This document shows, one piece after another, positions 1 through 12,064 of a stretch of DNA of 64,000 nt. The stretch is from NCBI GenBank assembly GCA_019096065.1, contig JAGUCH010000002.1:15202501-15266500 (forward strand), in the 5' to 3' direction. A program made the position numbers and the translations under genes. Under the pieces are notes generated by a model. The model had not been told where the DNA came from and made no database searches. It saw only the letters and a program-made list of their open reading frames with translations. Numbering within the stretch: position 1 is the first letter of the stretch; each line of letters starts with the position of its first letter. Source of the DNA: Paracyclopina nana. Lineage: Eukaryota > Arthropoda > Copepoda > Cyclopoida > Cyclopettidae.

Positions 1-526
1 GAAATTTCACTTCCTTTCTTAGCTGAATCTGAATATTTCCAGTTTGAGCTTGAATTTCAATGAAAGTTATTTGATCGTTATTTTTTTTTCTCGCTCAAGA
101 CACAAATGTGGCTTTTTTGAATAGTAAAAGGTGGATTTGAGTCTTGGCGTAGAAAGTCTTCGAATCCGGCATCAAATGTAAACAAAAATAGTTAAAATAC
201 TGAAGGAGCAAGAACTAATCGGAAAGTGGTGTGAAATCTTCAAATGCGATCAAACGAAGATAGCGTACAAATGGAGCAAAGAGGTAAGAAGTTCCTTTTG
301 ATTTGCGTTTATTTTCAAACAGTTCCATGTGTTGCTACAATAATCCAGCCTCAATTTTGGCAGTCGTAGTCCAAAAATGCCCACACATTTCTGTTTCTTT
401 GCTCTTTCTCGATGTCTATTTTAAAAAGGTTTATTAGTTATTATTTGAGGCACTTTTGCAAAAAATGGAAGAAAAGAATTCTTAATTTGAGATCATCACA
501 GCTCTTCTTCAGTGTTTTCAGTGTGT
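1..526. other. 3' flank of Neurexin-IV, no gene seen
   Basis: This AT-rich stretch lies downstream of the Neurexin-IV stop codon and should hold its 3' UTR. A short open stretch on the plus strand at about 244-281 ends at a donor-like GTAAGA, but nothing downstream continues it. Confidence 0.4.
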
Positions 527-3500
527 TTAAATGAACCACTCTTTCTTTTTCTCCACTTGATGGCCTGTTCTTCCCTGGAGGACCGCAGTGTCTGCGTCAA
601 ATGCGTCATGGGCGCCCTCATCTTCCCTGGTGAGGTATTCACCCTTGTGCCTGTTCATGAACTTGCCAATGAGAACAGCCATGATGACCATAGCAACAAA
701 GAGGAATGCCAGCACTGCTCCTAAAATGGCAGAGTTGGTGGTCTGGTACAAATGCTCAATTTTCTCTTCATCCACATCTGGCGGCCTTCTGGTTTCCTCT
801 TCTTCTGGTGGCAAGGTGACAGGCTCAATGCCGCAAAAGTCCTCAGTAATTGTCTCAGGAATGGCCTGCAATTGATACCAACATTTTACTGCATCCCTTT
901 TTAGAACTAGGTTAGGTGTCCGAGGCGGACTCGGATAATTCGAGTGGAGCACTGAGCTTCATTGGAACGAACATAAAAATAAGGGTTTTTTTTGCGCAAT
1001 TTGCCAAAAATTAGCCAAGATGAGAGTGGCCACCTTTTTTGAGAATCCAAAAGTAGATTTGACTATATCGCTTCGCTCGGCTACTAAGCCTAGCTCACTT
1101 TCTAATTAAGTATTATGGCTTACCTGAATGTTGGAAAGAGGGTCTTCTTGGAAGAGCAATTTCAGTGGGATGATCTCGTCGAATTCCACTCTGGAGATGC
1201 AGCCAACGAAGCCTTCTCTCATGGTCTCATTCCTACCTATGTACAAGTAGTTGATGTTGTTGAACTGTGCATCTGCAGAGGACTTGAGAGACTCGGAAAA
1301 GTCAAACACGACTGGCTCATAGTTGTCAATTTTCATCATCAGTTTTCGCCCCTGCTCAAACCTCTCGATGCGCACATCATGGAACTGGCCAGTCAGGAAG
1401 TTCTGATCAGTGAAGACCATTTCTTGCCGCTCGAAGCCAAAGTCAAAGACCAGCCTCAGATGGCCAGAGTTGGAGACCATCAAGGTCAAGAACTCCTTGG
1501 ACACGTCTGAGTAGGCTCCCAGGAGGAAACCACGTGGATCTGTCGTGGTGAAGCCCACGTGGATCTTCTCTGCAATGGTGGACTTGTAGTTGCCCTTGAA
1601 GTCATACTTGATCATGTAGTTGGTCCTCATGTTGACACCGATCTCGTCAGCGCAAATGGGCCCCTTGAAGGGTGTCCATCTGCAGTCGCATTCAAAGTGG
1701 TCGTAGCCTTCTTTGCACACGCCTCCATTCATGCAAGGGCTGGACGAGCACTTGCCAGTGCAGCCAACACCGACGCCGTAAAGGCCCCAAGGATACTTGG
1801 TGGCTTCACCAACAAGATCGACATTCACGCCGTTGAGCATAAGGGCTCTCATGCAGCCCACGAAGCCATCGCTGAAATCTCGAGTGGCTCCGATGAAAAG
1901 TCCGGAATCGAGCAGCATCGGTCTGACAGGTCCTCGAGGCTCCTTGACTTGGCCTTTACGAGCACCATCGACAACTATCATGGCCTCTTGGCGGTTCTTC
2001 TCAACCAGCACGGTATGCCAGGTGTCATCGTCCAGCCTGTACGCAGTTTCCACTGTCACTCCCTAAATCAACGATATTTTATAGCTCAAATAGTTGCATT
2101 TTGAGTGTGGTCTTACCTGCGGCCCTTTTCCTGAGTCGTACTCGAATTGCACGTGGTTTCCAGTGATGAGAGAGACCTTGATGAAATCTCCATTGGCACC
2201 CTGGCTGTGGATTAAAATCATGGTCTTTTCTGACGTCGTCTTGAACTCGAAGTAAATGTCCCCGGAGAGGCCCATGTCAAATGTGGGCAATTCCACCACG
2301 GCATCGTCCCTCCGGAATGTGATGACATTATTGAAGAGAACGTCCCCGTCGCACTCCAACGGGCCAAGACTGTACCGGCCTTCCTTGCGATCCAGTGGAT
2401 TGCCGGTGTCTCCGAAATGCAGGGCTCTCACGGGCAAATACTCTTTTTGCGTGATTTCCCCTCCGTCCCAAAGCCAGTCATCGTGTCCGGAATCGCAGTT
2501 GCACCACTTGTCCGGATCGAAGCAGACACCCAGCAAGCCACACTCGCATTTTCGAGATCCAGGCGACGATCCGGCCCAGTAGTCCATCATCCGGTTTTGC
2601 CTGGATACCCAGTACCCATAAGGGGAAAAGTAGTCGGAATCACTGACAGGCGTGTTGAGCAGTCTGGATCGTTTGCAGTCGTATCCCAGCTTTTGCACGC
2701 AGCCCACCGATCGGTTGATGAGAGCCTCCATCATTTCCATGCTGGCGTCATAGTAGATTTCCTGCCTGAACGATCCCTTTTCTTCAAAACCGTCCACTTT
2801 GGTGGCCTCTTCGTTGAGGTGGCCGACGTAGGTGATATTGCGGCCGTCTGGGAAAAACTCGCACCTCACTGGGAATGGGGCGAGTGGACCAGATCCATCA
2901 ATATCGATGATCGTCTCCGCATACCTAGAGCAATGCCAATTGCATTTGAGGCCGTAAAAATGTATTTTCATATATGTATATACCTGGATTCCGGATGGGC
3001 GAAGGAATATTGGACGCAAGACAAGAAGTTGAGCGAGGTATGGCACACTGCTCCGGTGTATCCGGTGCCCTCGCACTCGCAGTAAAACTCGTCCGAGTTC
3101 TGCTTGCACACTCCCCCATGCTCGCAGGGATTGGGAGTGCACCGGTCAGTCACGTGACAAGACTCGAGGACAATGTCCTCCTTGGAGCTCATCTCCTCTG
3201 GCTTCCAATCCGAGGGCAATTTGTAGTTGCCATCAATCGTGATGTGACGCATGCAGCCAACAAATCCGGCCGTGCCATACAAGCCCCCAGCAAACCAATA
3301 GTACGGCCCGGTGGCCACCTCCAGGAGCCTGGTTGTCTCCATGGGCTCGTGGTCGATGGTCAGGATGGCCTTGTTTTTGCCCATGGCCAGCTCGACTATG
3401 TGCCACTTGCCATCATTGTAGGTCTGGTCGAAGGTGTCCAGCTCAACTTTGGGAATGTCCGTGGTCTCGATGTGCACCTTGATCCTCGCGTCCTCCATGA

Positions 3501-4791
3501 AGAGCTTGACAAAGCCCTCGGAGCTGAAGCCGTGATAGACGAGGAGTCCGTTCTCCTCGTAGGTCCTGAACTCGAGGCTCACGTTCATGGAGTAGGAGCC
3601 CTCGTAGCCAGTCAGCTTGACGAACGACTTGGGATTCTTGAAGGTGACTGGCACCGTGAAGTAGTCGATGGGGCAGCCCTTGACGACTCCGCCAATGTCC
3701 TCGTAGTTGTAGAACTTGTCGTCGTAGCCAATCCTGTCCATGAATCCCGCAATGACGTTGCTGTGGTTGAGGTACATGTTTTCGATGCAGCCGGTGAAGT
3801 TCTCAAAGACCACCAGTCCGTCCTCGACGTGGGGCACTCCGCCGATGTAGAGGTCCCTGTCGAGATTGAGCTTGTGGAAGTCGCCCTTGATCCTGTCCCT
3901 GGTCCTCACTCGGTCCACCGAGAGGACGACATCCCGACGCTCCCTCGAGATCATGACCTCGTGGAAGAGGTTGTCATCGAGCAGGGAGCCCAGAGCCATC
4001 GACGTCTCCTCCTTGTGCCCAAGGTTGATATTGAGCAGGAGCCGGTTCTCCACGAGCTGCAGTGCGATGTAGTCCCCCTGCGAGCCTCGCGAGTACAAGA
4101 TGACTCCGTTCTCGTTGTTGGTCTTGAACCGGAGCCTCACGGTGTCCCTGAGCGAGGCGACCGGGTGCCTGGACAGGTCCCGCTTGATCAACGCGGATCC
4201 GTCAAAGTGGAGCACGTCAGGGATGTATTCGCAGCCGTACAACTCGACCCTCAGGCTGATGCGGTCCGCCCACCGGGTCGGATTGATCCGGATCCACTGG
4301 GCAATGATGGGCTGGTCGAAGTCGTTCCTCACGACGTAGTCTCCGTCCTCGTTGCCGAGGAAGAGCTTGGGCGAGCCGTCGACCTCCTTGTAGTCGCTAA
4401 AGTCCTTGCCATTGCTGCCATACTGGATGCGGAACTCCATGACGTACTCGTCACTGTGGGCTCGGCCCTGGGTGGCGATGCCAGTGATGTTCTTCACAGT
4501 GCCCAAGTCCACGATGAGAGCTTGCTCAAAGTCCGAGTTTTCCGCGGTCCACGCTGATCCTCCCCAGAGGAAGGCGAGCTTCGCTCCGCGCTGGCTGGCC
4601 TCTGAGGTGGCCATGAGGTCGGATTGCCTCATCAGGGGGTCCCTGCACAAGTTGTAGGGCGAGTCGAGCAGGTACCTCTCGTAGTAGGTGGCTGAGCTGT
4701 CATACGTACTCTTCAGGTACTGACACGAGCCCTGGCAGCTCAGCAAGGCCAGCAAGGCCACGATCCTCTTCATTTTGACGTTCTCCATCAT
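527..4791 (-). CDS. Nrx-IV: Neurexin-IV / contactin-associated (Caspr) protein
   Basis: This is a septate-junction and glial/axonal adhesion protein. Four coding exons are supported: 4791-2984, 2924-2117, 2062-1124 and 865-527. They sum to 1297 residues, close to the usual family length. In order the protein shows a signal peptide (residues 1-23), an F5/8 discoidin domain (about 45-190), two laminin-G domains, an EGF domain near 565-600 (CTPNPCEHGGVC), a fibrinogen-like segment, a third laminin-G domain, a second EGF domain (CSSSPCMNGGVC) and a fourth laminin-G domain. One membrane helix follows at about 1230-1252. The roughly 45-residue tail begins with the basic GKFMNRHKGEY, a band-4.1-binding type juxtamembrane motif, and ends KKKEWFI, resembling a PDZ ligand. 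The start could also be the Met at 4773. An acceptor near 4828 suggests an upstream non-coding exon. In Drosophila the family acts with Contactin, Neuroglian and Coracle. Confidence 0.95.
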
Positions 4792-4829
4792 CTCTTCCTC
4801 TAGTGGCTCATTTTACTGCTCATGTCCTG

Positions 4830-7089
4830 CAAAGTTAATAAGGAAACGCGAGCTTAGTTCCTCTAATCCCTTTTAGTGTCCCAACTCTTGATCTGCATAG
4901 AGGCTTCCTTACTTCTCTTTTAAAATAGGTGGGAGTTGAATGTGATGGCTTTCTTGGACTGGTGATATAAGCGCCTTATTTCTTTTTGGGCGGACCAGCT
5001 ATACAATAACATGTATGAACTACCTGCCTTGTTTTTCACCTGGATTTCGGCCGTTGTGACAACGCTGCGGCCGACCGAGGAGGAGCGCTAGGATCAAGTC
5101 AGTGTATACCTGGCTTGATTTGCGGCCACTTTGCGACTGAACTGAGGAATAATGGTGCAGTATCAAGGCGCTCACAGCTAGCGCGCTCCACTTGCTTTTA
5201 TGTGTGCACACAGCCTCCATAGATGCTTTCCCCCACTTTGACTATACACGCGTAGAGTATATATGCTATGGGGTCTGAGTTGAAAGAAAGCGCCAAAATG
5301 CCAGAAACGCGAAAGCCCCTTTTACGAGCCTGATTTTTTCTGGCTGTTGTTGAATCGATATGTATACTCTCGTATGATTTTGAGAGCAGCAACTTCTTCC
5401 AACTTTGTGTGTGCGCGTAACTTTGCCTCATAATTGCATCAAGGCTGTTTCTTTCTAGGGCTCCGAAATCCCTTTGTGGCGGGGGCATATTAGGTTAGCA
5501 GCGCTCATTTTTGACAAAGTTTTGCGAGATGAGTCTCTTTTCTAGGTAATAAAGGCCAAGTAGCTGCTCCGGAGCAATAAAGATGAAAGACTTTGGCCAT
5601 AAAGCCAAGATTATCCATTGGGGAAGCATAAACCTGATTTAGGATCTACTCTACTTTGATTTTCACTCCTGGAACTTTTACCGTGGTGAAGAGCAGCGCT
5701 GAGGCGAAATTCCCAGGGGAATCACTGGCACTTCCACTGCTATCATTATTTCGTGGTTAGGACCACTTGCAGCTGAACCTACTTTGGAAACAACATATTG
5801 CTGAACCCACTACGATATGCATGTCAAGCCATTATCGCGTGCATAATTTAGTCGGCTTTTCTCCGCCAGCAAAAATTGCGCTTGCAACCATATTAGAGCT
5901 TTAAAGCTATCTTAAGTGAAAGCAACCCCCATATGCGTATGCAGCCACTCCAAAAAATAATGCGGGACTGTCATCCTCCATTAGTTTTACTGCGCAACGA
6001 CCAAACGCATAAAATATTGGACGCGCGTCCAGTAGCACAACTTGTCTCGCGAAACATATGTTATTCCTATTAATTGCGAATTTCGGTCACGCGCGATTGG
6101 CCATTGGTAATTATTGGATTTTTGCTGTCAATTATGCAGCCCGTCCGCAGATGGATTGGCTATACTGTGTATGTATATATATGCTACGCCATTTTTGCAC
6201 TTCCAAAAGGAGTCATCCTTGAGCTTTCCATGTCGGCATATTTGGTATGCTGGCCACCATGTGTGTGCTTAGCATGTGTAATAACACTGCTGCAGAGTTA
6301 TACTTTTGCACAGCACACCAAAGCAAAGGGGTGACTTTTCAATTTTTGCCTGGAAGTGACAATCTCGCAGCAAGGATTGCTCCAAGTTCGAGGAGATGTG
6401 TGTTTTAACGGTCGCTGGCTCCCCATTGTGCACATGCTACATGGTGGTATTACTGCTCAAGAAAAGAGTCAGATCTGTACCGAATGAGCTTTCCCCTTCC
6501 AACATCATCATCATCATCATCATAGCCGTGGTTGTTATTGTGCTGCCACGATTGCTTGCTGGTTGAACAAGGAAAAGCTCTTTAATGCCCAAACGATACG
6601 AGCTTTTTACAGTGTATGCATTTGTGTAGTTACAGCACCAATTTGGAAGCGTGCGCAATTAAGCAGCATGTAATTTGCTCCAGAGGCAATAATGCCATTG
6701 GCAGAGAGGGAAAAAGCCGCGATTTTAGATGAAAAGCTCGGTAGGGGGCAATGTCTGAATAGTAGTAACCCTTTTCTTCTATTATGCTGGAACGTGACGA
6801 GAAAACCTGAATAATGATGAATGTCCAAACAGCATCTGCGCTGCTGGCGGCGAGCTTTCATTTTCATGGGGATATATTGCATATGATCATTAGAGGGTTC
6901 ACCCACTCTGCTCAAGAGGGCCAATATTGGCGGAAAAGTAATCATGCTGCCATAAATGACCCTGCCATGTCGCGAGTAAACAACATGTTGAAAATGCGCC
7001 AGCAACCTTCGTATAGAAATATACTATTATTGGCAATAATGCTGAATAATTGTTGTAAAAAAAATACGCATTTTGCGAGGGGAAGAACA
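4830..7089. other. Intergenic; probable upstream region of Neurexin-IV
   Basis: About 2.2 kb with no convincing gene. Short open frames here lack family signatures and splice partners. A short CAT/ATC trinucleotide run lies near 6503-6525. The region probably carries the 5' UTR exon and promoter of the minus-strand Neurexin-IV gene, but no specific element can be named. Confidence 0.4.
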
Positions 7090-9954
7090 TCATTCCGATT
7101 CGCTGCTAAATTGGCCATCATCCTCTACTGCCTTTTTCGCCGCTGCGGCTTTTCGTTTGGGAAGGACACGAGATTTCGGTCTATTATTGGGTATTGGGTA
7201 GCCATCATCCAGTTTTCGCTTGCGGCCTCGATCCGATGATTTTCTGCGGTTGTCATCCCAATTTTCGTCCTCGGATTCAGGCTCCAAATCGGCCATTGTG
7301 AGATTCAGAGGCTTACGCTTTCGGATGTAGCTAGTTGGTGTTTTACTACTGACGACTGGAGATTCCTTCTTTTCAGTCTTGGCTTCCTTGTCAGAGTCGG
7401 ACAAGTCGGGTATTGAGTCGTCATCATCTTCTGATGAAAACTGCTCCAAAGCTTTAGCTTTCTTGGTTTTCGATTTGGCACCAGCTTTTTTAATAATAGG
7501 TGCAGCCTTGATGGCTGCGGCAGGCTTCACTTGCATTTTCGGGGTTGGAGGTTTGGCCGCCACCACCTTTTCCTCTCCTTTACCAAGATTTTTCAAATCC
7601 ACATCCTACAAATAGGGCACATTAGCGATTGATACTAGGAATTTTTAAGCATTTCTTACGAGGTAGACATCACATATGAAATCGCTGGTTATACGCGAAT
7701 CGGACTTCATCATTCCCCTGAGCTCATGGTGTTGAATTGCCAAATGGCAAATGGCTGCATTTCTTGCACCTTCATCAGAGGCACCCCTACACGGCTTCTT
7801 ACTAGGGCATATGTCACAATAGTACACCTTGTCACCTTTGACAAGAGCATTGATCTATTTAAGAAAAAAAAAAAACTATTTTTTCAGGACATGTAAAGTA
7901 GAGACCACTCTTACTCTTTCCGTCCACTTTTCGACGTAGTGCTTGAAAAAATGGAGCCTGAATGCTTGAGCTTCTTGATACCTTGTGCCACAGGCATCAA
8001 AACCATCGAAAGGGCATTTGAAGTTTTTAGGCTTGGGTCTTTTGAGCAACTCCTCGTATTTTGTTTTGTCATCTAAAGGCTTAGGAGTGAGAGGCTGAGT
8101 TTCCTCATCTACCTTACTTGAAGTCAGCGAGATTTTCACGGGGCTCTTTTTGACAACCTCATCCTTTATCGTTTTGCTCTCTTCTTTTTTCGGGTTGCTC
8201 TCTTCCAACTTTTTCTTTTCTGCGGCCTTTTGCTTGTTCTTCTTCTCATAGATACTGAAAGAATTTTTTTATTAAATAATTTACCGCGCTCGCAGTCTTC
8301 ATTACAAGCGGGCATAAATAAAGTTTTTTCAAAGATACTAAAGAGCTTTAGAGAGCGCTAATTATGAGCATTTTCCACGGTAAACGGTAATAACACCGAA
8401 ATTGCAAGGCCGAATCGACAAGGGGATTTTAAACTCGAATTAAGGTTTTTGGATCCTAGCTGCTAAGTCGAAAGATTTTGAACCTTTGGGTAACTAGACC
8501 AAAATGAGACTAAGTGCATTAAACTAACTTTATAAACTATAAACATAGCTTTGAACACTTTTTAGGCAAAAAGTCTTCCTTTTAAAAAACAAAGGAAGCC
8601 AGCTAGAATTATTTGGCAGGTTCATTAGCCATTTTTACAATTTGATTCTTAACCCCACGGGTAATTTCAGTTCGATCTTATAAAATCTTTGTTATTCGGT
8701 TCTAAAATCTCGGACCGTTTTAGCTTAAATTCGCATCATTAGAATTCCCACGGCACCCTTTTCCGCGTCAATAGAGCGTTCTTTCCGAGCATTTTCCGCG
8801 TCTTTCTCTGATGAAATTGCTCAACTGTGAAGGAGGGATGGTACAATAATTTTATGAACAATTTCAGCGAAACAAAAAAAACCCATCAAAATTGACAGAA
8901 ATAAGCGTTCGAGATTATCTATATTATTGCGGCATATTTTCAATCGATCTTTTTCGAGCGGGCATAAAATATAAATATTTCATATTGCAGAGAAAAATCA
9001 CGAGCTTAATTTCAATGGGTCATAATCTCTAGTGGGCATAAATAAAAGCGGTTAGGACACTTCCTTATGAAATGTTTGTTTTTTAAAACAACGTACCTCC
9101 AAACCAGAGATTCTTTGGTGGAGATTATTTCCTCATCTGCCATTCCGAAACAGTTGTCACCATGATCCAAGTGAGCTCTCAAAGTGTCATTGAATTGCTT
9201 GTCATACTTGGCAAGGGACCGTATCTCTTCACTCATATCACATTCTGTATCGTTGAGCATGGCTTGCAAAAGGCGCCCATGATCGGTGGCCACGTGACAC
9301 AACGCTGACCCTCGACCAGGATATTCTTGATTCTCGAGATCATTTTTGAACCTTTTGTTTGCGCAAAGGTTGCACAAATAGCTATCAATTTTCCCTTTCT
9401 GATCGCCCTCCTCTGGCACAATGTGATCCCAAATCCCTCGATAAATGTAATGAACCACATAGTGCAGTTTCACTTTATCCACAGACATTTCTGCTGGGTG
9501 TCCAGGCCGGCAGAAATCCTTGAAAAGAGCAAACTTTTGTAAAACTTGGAAAAATGCTTTCAAGGCGGCTTACCAATCCGGAAATTTGACGCTTGGTAGA
9601 TATGGTTGACATTTTACAACCATGCTTTCGGTACTTGTACTTCTCTTTGAGCTCTTCCTCAGTCAACGGGGCAATGTCAAGCTTGGACGCGACAACGGGA
9701 TTTTTTGATTTCCTGGACGTAGCAGAAGGAGCAGTTTTGGTAGTCACCACTTTATTCAACGGCTCATCCTCGTCCGTCGAGCTGAATTCGTCTCTCGGAG
9801 CCGGTGTTTTTTTCGCCTTGCTTTTCTTCTTTTTTGGCACTATTTCCTCCTCGGACTCACTGAATTCGGTATCAGGAGTGTCCTCTGACCCAGAAAATGG
9901 ATCGTCATCAACGTCTTCGGTGAGTTTCTTGGCTGTCCTCTGAGGTCGGGGCAT
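7090..9954 (-). CDS. Unrecognised nuclear protein with a duplicated double zinc-finger module
   Basis: I do not recognise this family. Five exons in phase (9954-9574, 9518-9097, 8254-7915, 7854-7660, 7605-7090) give about 617 residues. The first 100 or so residues are acidic, Ser-rich and Lys-rich. Two copies of a module follow. Each has a Cys/His cluster with a helical H-x3-H (LHYVVHY in copy 1; CPFDGFDACG then LHFFKHY in copy 2). Each then has a CxxC...H-x4-H finger (YLCNLCANK...CHVATDH; YYCDICPSK...CHLAIQH). A Lys/Glu-rich linker separates the copies. The C-terminus is rich in basic nuclear-localisation-like clusters and Ser/Asp/Glu patches and ends QFSSESE. This composition suggests a chromatin or nucleic-acid binding protein, which is inference only. 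The first AUG in frame is at 9954; a GTG further upstream is not a start. Confidence 0.75.
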
Positions 9955-10209
9955 TTTTAGATTCACACGAGATTCGTTCGTCTTAACGCGACGCTATTTG
10001 ACAGAAAAATGAAAATGTAAACAAAAGGGTGCGGGGCTTCAACTTGTTGCGCGTGAGCTTTTTCGTCGCAAAAGTCGCCAAGCGAGAACCTCTCATAAAG
10101 TGCCAAAATTGATATCTCCCTAAAGCCAACGCAAAGTTAGTGTGGCTAGATTATAAGAACTACTATCTTTTTAAAGTACTGAGATTTTTATTTCATTGTT
10201 TTAAAATAT

Positions 10210-11685
10210 TTATGAGCGATCTAATAGTATGACATCGGGTGGCAAAGGCTCCAAGCTGGCGTAACAGGTAATCCAGTAAATCATGTGAAAAGCCACAAAG
10301 GCCAAGGGGAAGATAACTCTAGAGTAGACATCCACCGCAGCTGGTCGTAATCCACTTATGGTTTCTCTCAAATGAGCCAAAGTTGGCCTTCGATGAAAGT
10401 TGTAGTTTTCTTCTCCTTCGCCACGGCTGGACTTGTCTGCCTGCCTTTGCCTGGACATTTTAATCAGCCTTTTGGCTGTTGATCTCCTCTCTAAATAGCT
10501 GGCCACAGAGTACTCCATCAGGGCGAAAAATGTGAACAGAAAGCAGCCAGCCAAAAACACTCCGATGGACTGAAAACAAGACCTATATACTAAGGGAGGA
10601 GTCGTTCAATAATTAATCATAAATTACTTTGGGGTAGGATGTAGCAGGTAGATTTTTGTTGGCTGAGGATAAAAGAGTGGTCATGGTGAGCACTGTGGTG
10701 ACTCCCAAGCTAACTCTTGCTGGTGTTGCAGATCTGTCAAGCCAGAATGATGTGAATGACATTGTCACAATGAACGAGGCTGGCATGTACACCTCCCATA
10801 TAAAGAACCCGATCGGCCGCTCAAGATACAACCTCACAATGAACTGAGTGTAATTGCTACTTTCTCCATTTCCCTTGAATGCGTCAGTAGTGAAATTCTG
10901 CAAGTCAAGCTATTTTAAGAAGTATCAGCGCATTATTCAACGACACAACGTAAATGGCCTTACTCTGAAGCCGAGGATTTTCAAATCGGGCGTCATCCTA
11001 TCCTGGTATGGTAAGCCATGTATGAAAGTGAGTTTCGACTGATTTTTCCACTTGTAAGTCACTTCTTCGTTGTGGTGAGCGGAACTTTGAAAGATGAGCG
11101 CGCACATTTGTCGATCCATTGGGTACAGCTTTAAATCCATGGGGCAAGATGTGGTGAGTGACAGCCTCGTTCTCGATTGCACTATGCCCGCAGATTGGAT
11201 ATTGGTCACAGTTTCAGGCCTCGAGAGCGATTTCGCGTTCAAAACTTGCGTATCCGGCTGCCACAAATTATTGAGGCCTTTATGCGTCCACGTGGAGCCC
11301 TCGCCTGGCCTCGCATACAATGTAACAACGAAACCTTGGCCTATGTACATTTTGAAGCAAAAAAAAAAAGACTTGAGCTAGGCCATTTTTCGTCCTTACC
11401 TCTCAAAGGCTGCCAAATGCATCTGTGATCCGTCCATTCGTGCTCCAAGTAGACATTACTGGACAGCTCCATTTTAGCGGAAGAAATTGCATCGATCGAC
11501 AAAATGGCCACCTGAGACTCTACCTCCATCAATTTCTTGGGCCTTTTCCGATAACGGAAATCTTCGTCCAAACACTTGACTGTATTTTCGAGCCTCTCCA
11601 GCTTTTTCCCATTGTCAAAGTCCATCACTGATGCAGCAGGGCAAACTATGAGGCTGAATGAAGCTATCAAAATTAGCAAGCCCAT
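10210..11685 (-). CDS. Cys-loop ligand-gated anion channel subunit (pHCl/GluCl/GABA-like)
   Basis: Four exons (11685-11400, 11340-10964, 10897-10628, 10569-10210) give about 430 residues with an N-terminal signal peptide. The Cys-loop is explicit: TSCPMDLKLYPMDRQMC has 13 residues between the cysteines. Loop-A-like LWQPDTQVLN precedes it. M1 follows GFFIWEVYMPASF. The M1-M2 linker and M2 read PARVSLGVTTVLTMTT, the proline-alanine-arginine signature of arthropod chloride-selective channels. M3 (FLFTFFALMEYSV) and a short intracellular loop follow, and the last helix is near the C-terminus. The segment around EWTDHRCIWQP, before loop A, aligns poorly with typical family members, so that exon junction is the least certain. 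Ligand (GABA, glutamate, histamine, protons or other) cannot be decided from sequence alone. Confidence 0.9.
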
Positions 11686-12064
11686 TTTCTATGCTTTGTA
11701 TGAGGATTCAGGGCAACCGCAAAAGAGCAAGTGTAGCAATTATTCATTACTTACTTCCTCTTAAACTGGCCGGTAAAAGCAAAGTTTATGCTTCGCAGTG
11801 GCCAACGATCTGTTTTCGTTTTTTTCTGCCTATCGAGAGCTATTTAAAAACGTAGAGTCACAAAGAAGTGACTCGGGATTCCCTAGGCCGATGGAGAAAG
11901 CTCAAAATCCATCTCTTTAAAGTAAATGTTTAGGTAAAAATCTGGATATGTTGCAGATGCTGCGAGTTTCCAACTGTTTGTGGTACTTTCACATTTTCCG
12001 CGAAACGGATAGCTTTTATAGTAAGTCAACAAAGGGAATCTTTCATTTCGCGACTTTTTGCAGC
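11686..12064. other. Short intergenic stretch
   Basis: About 380 bp between two minus-strand genes, the SETD7-like 3' end and the channel 5' end. AT-rich with no gene or clear element seen. Confidence 0.4.

Noticed and set aside
244..281. Possible first coding exon on the plus strand ending at GTAAGA
   Set aside because: A short open stretch with a donor-like end, but no continuation is seen and it would run into the antisense Neurexin-IV gene.
2974..4557. 527-residue open frame on the plus strand
   Set aside because: It is antisense to the Neurexin-IV first exon, has no domain signature and is Val/Leu/His-biased as expected for a shadow of a GC-richer coding exon.
6074..6334. 86-residue hydrophobic open frame on the plus strand
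   Set aside because: No homology recognised, no splice partners, and it sits in AT-rich intergenic DNA where such frames arise by chance.
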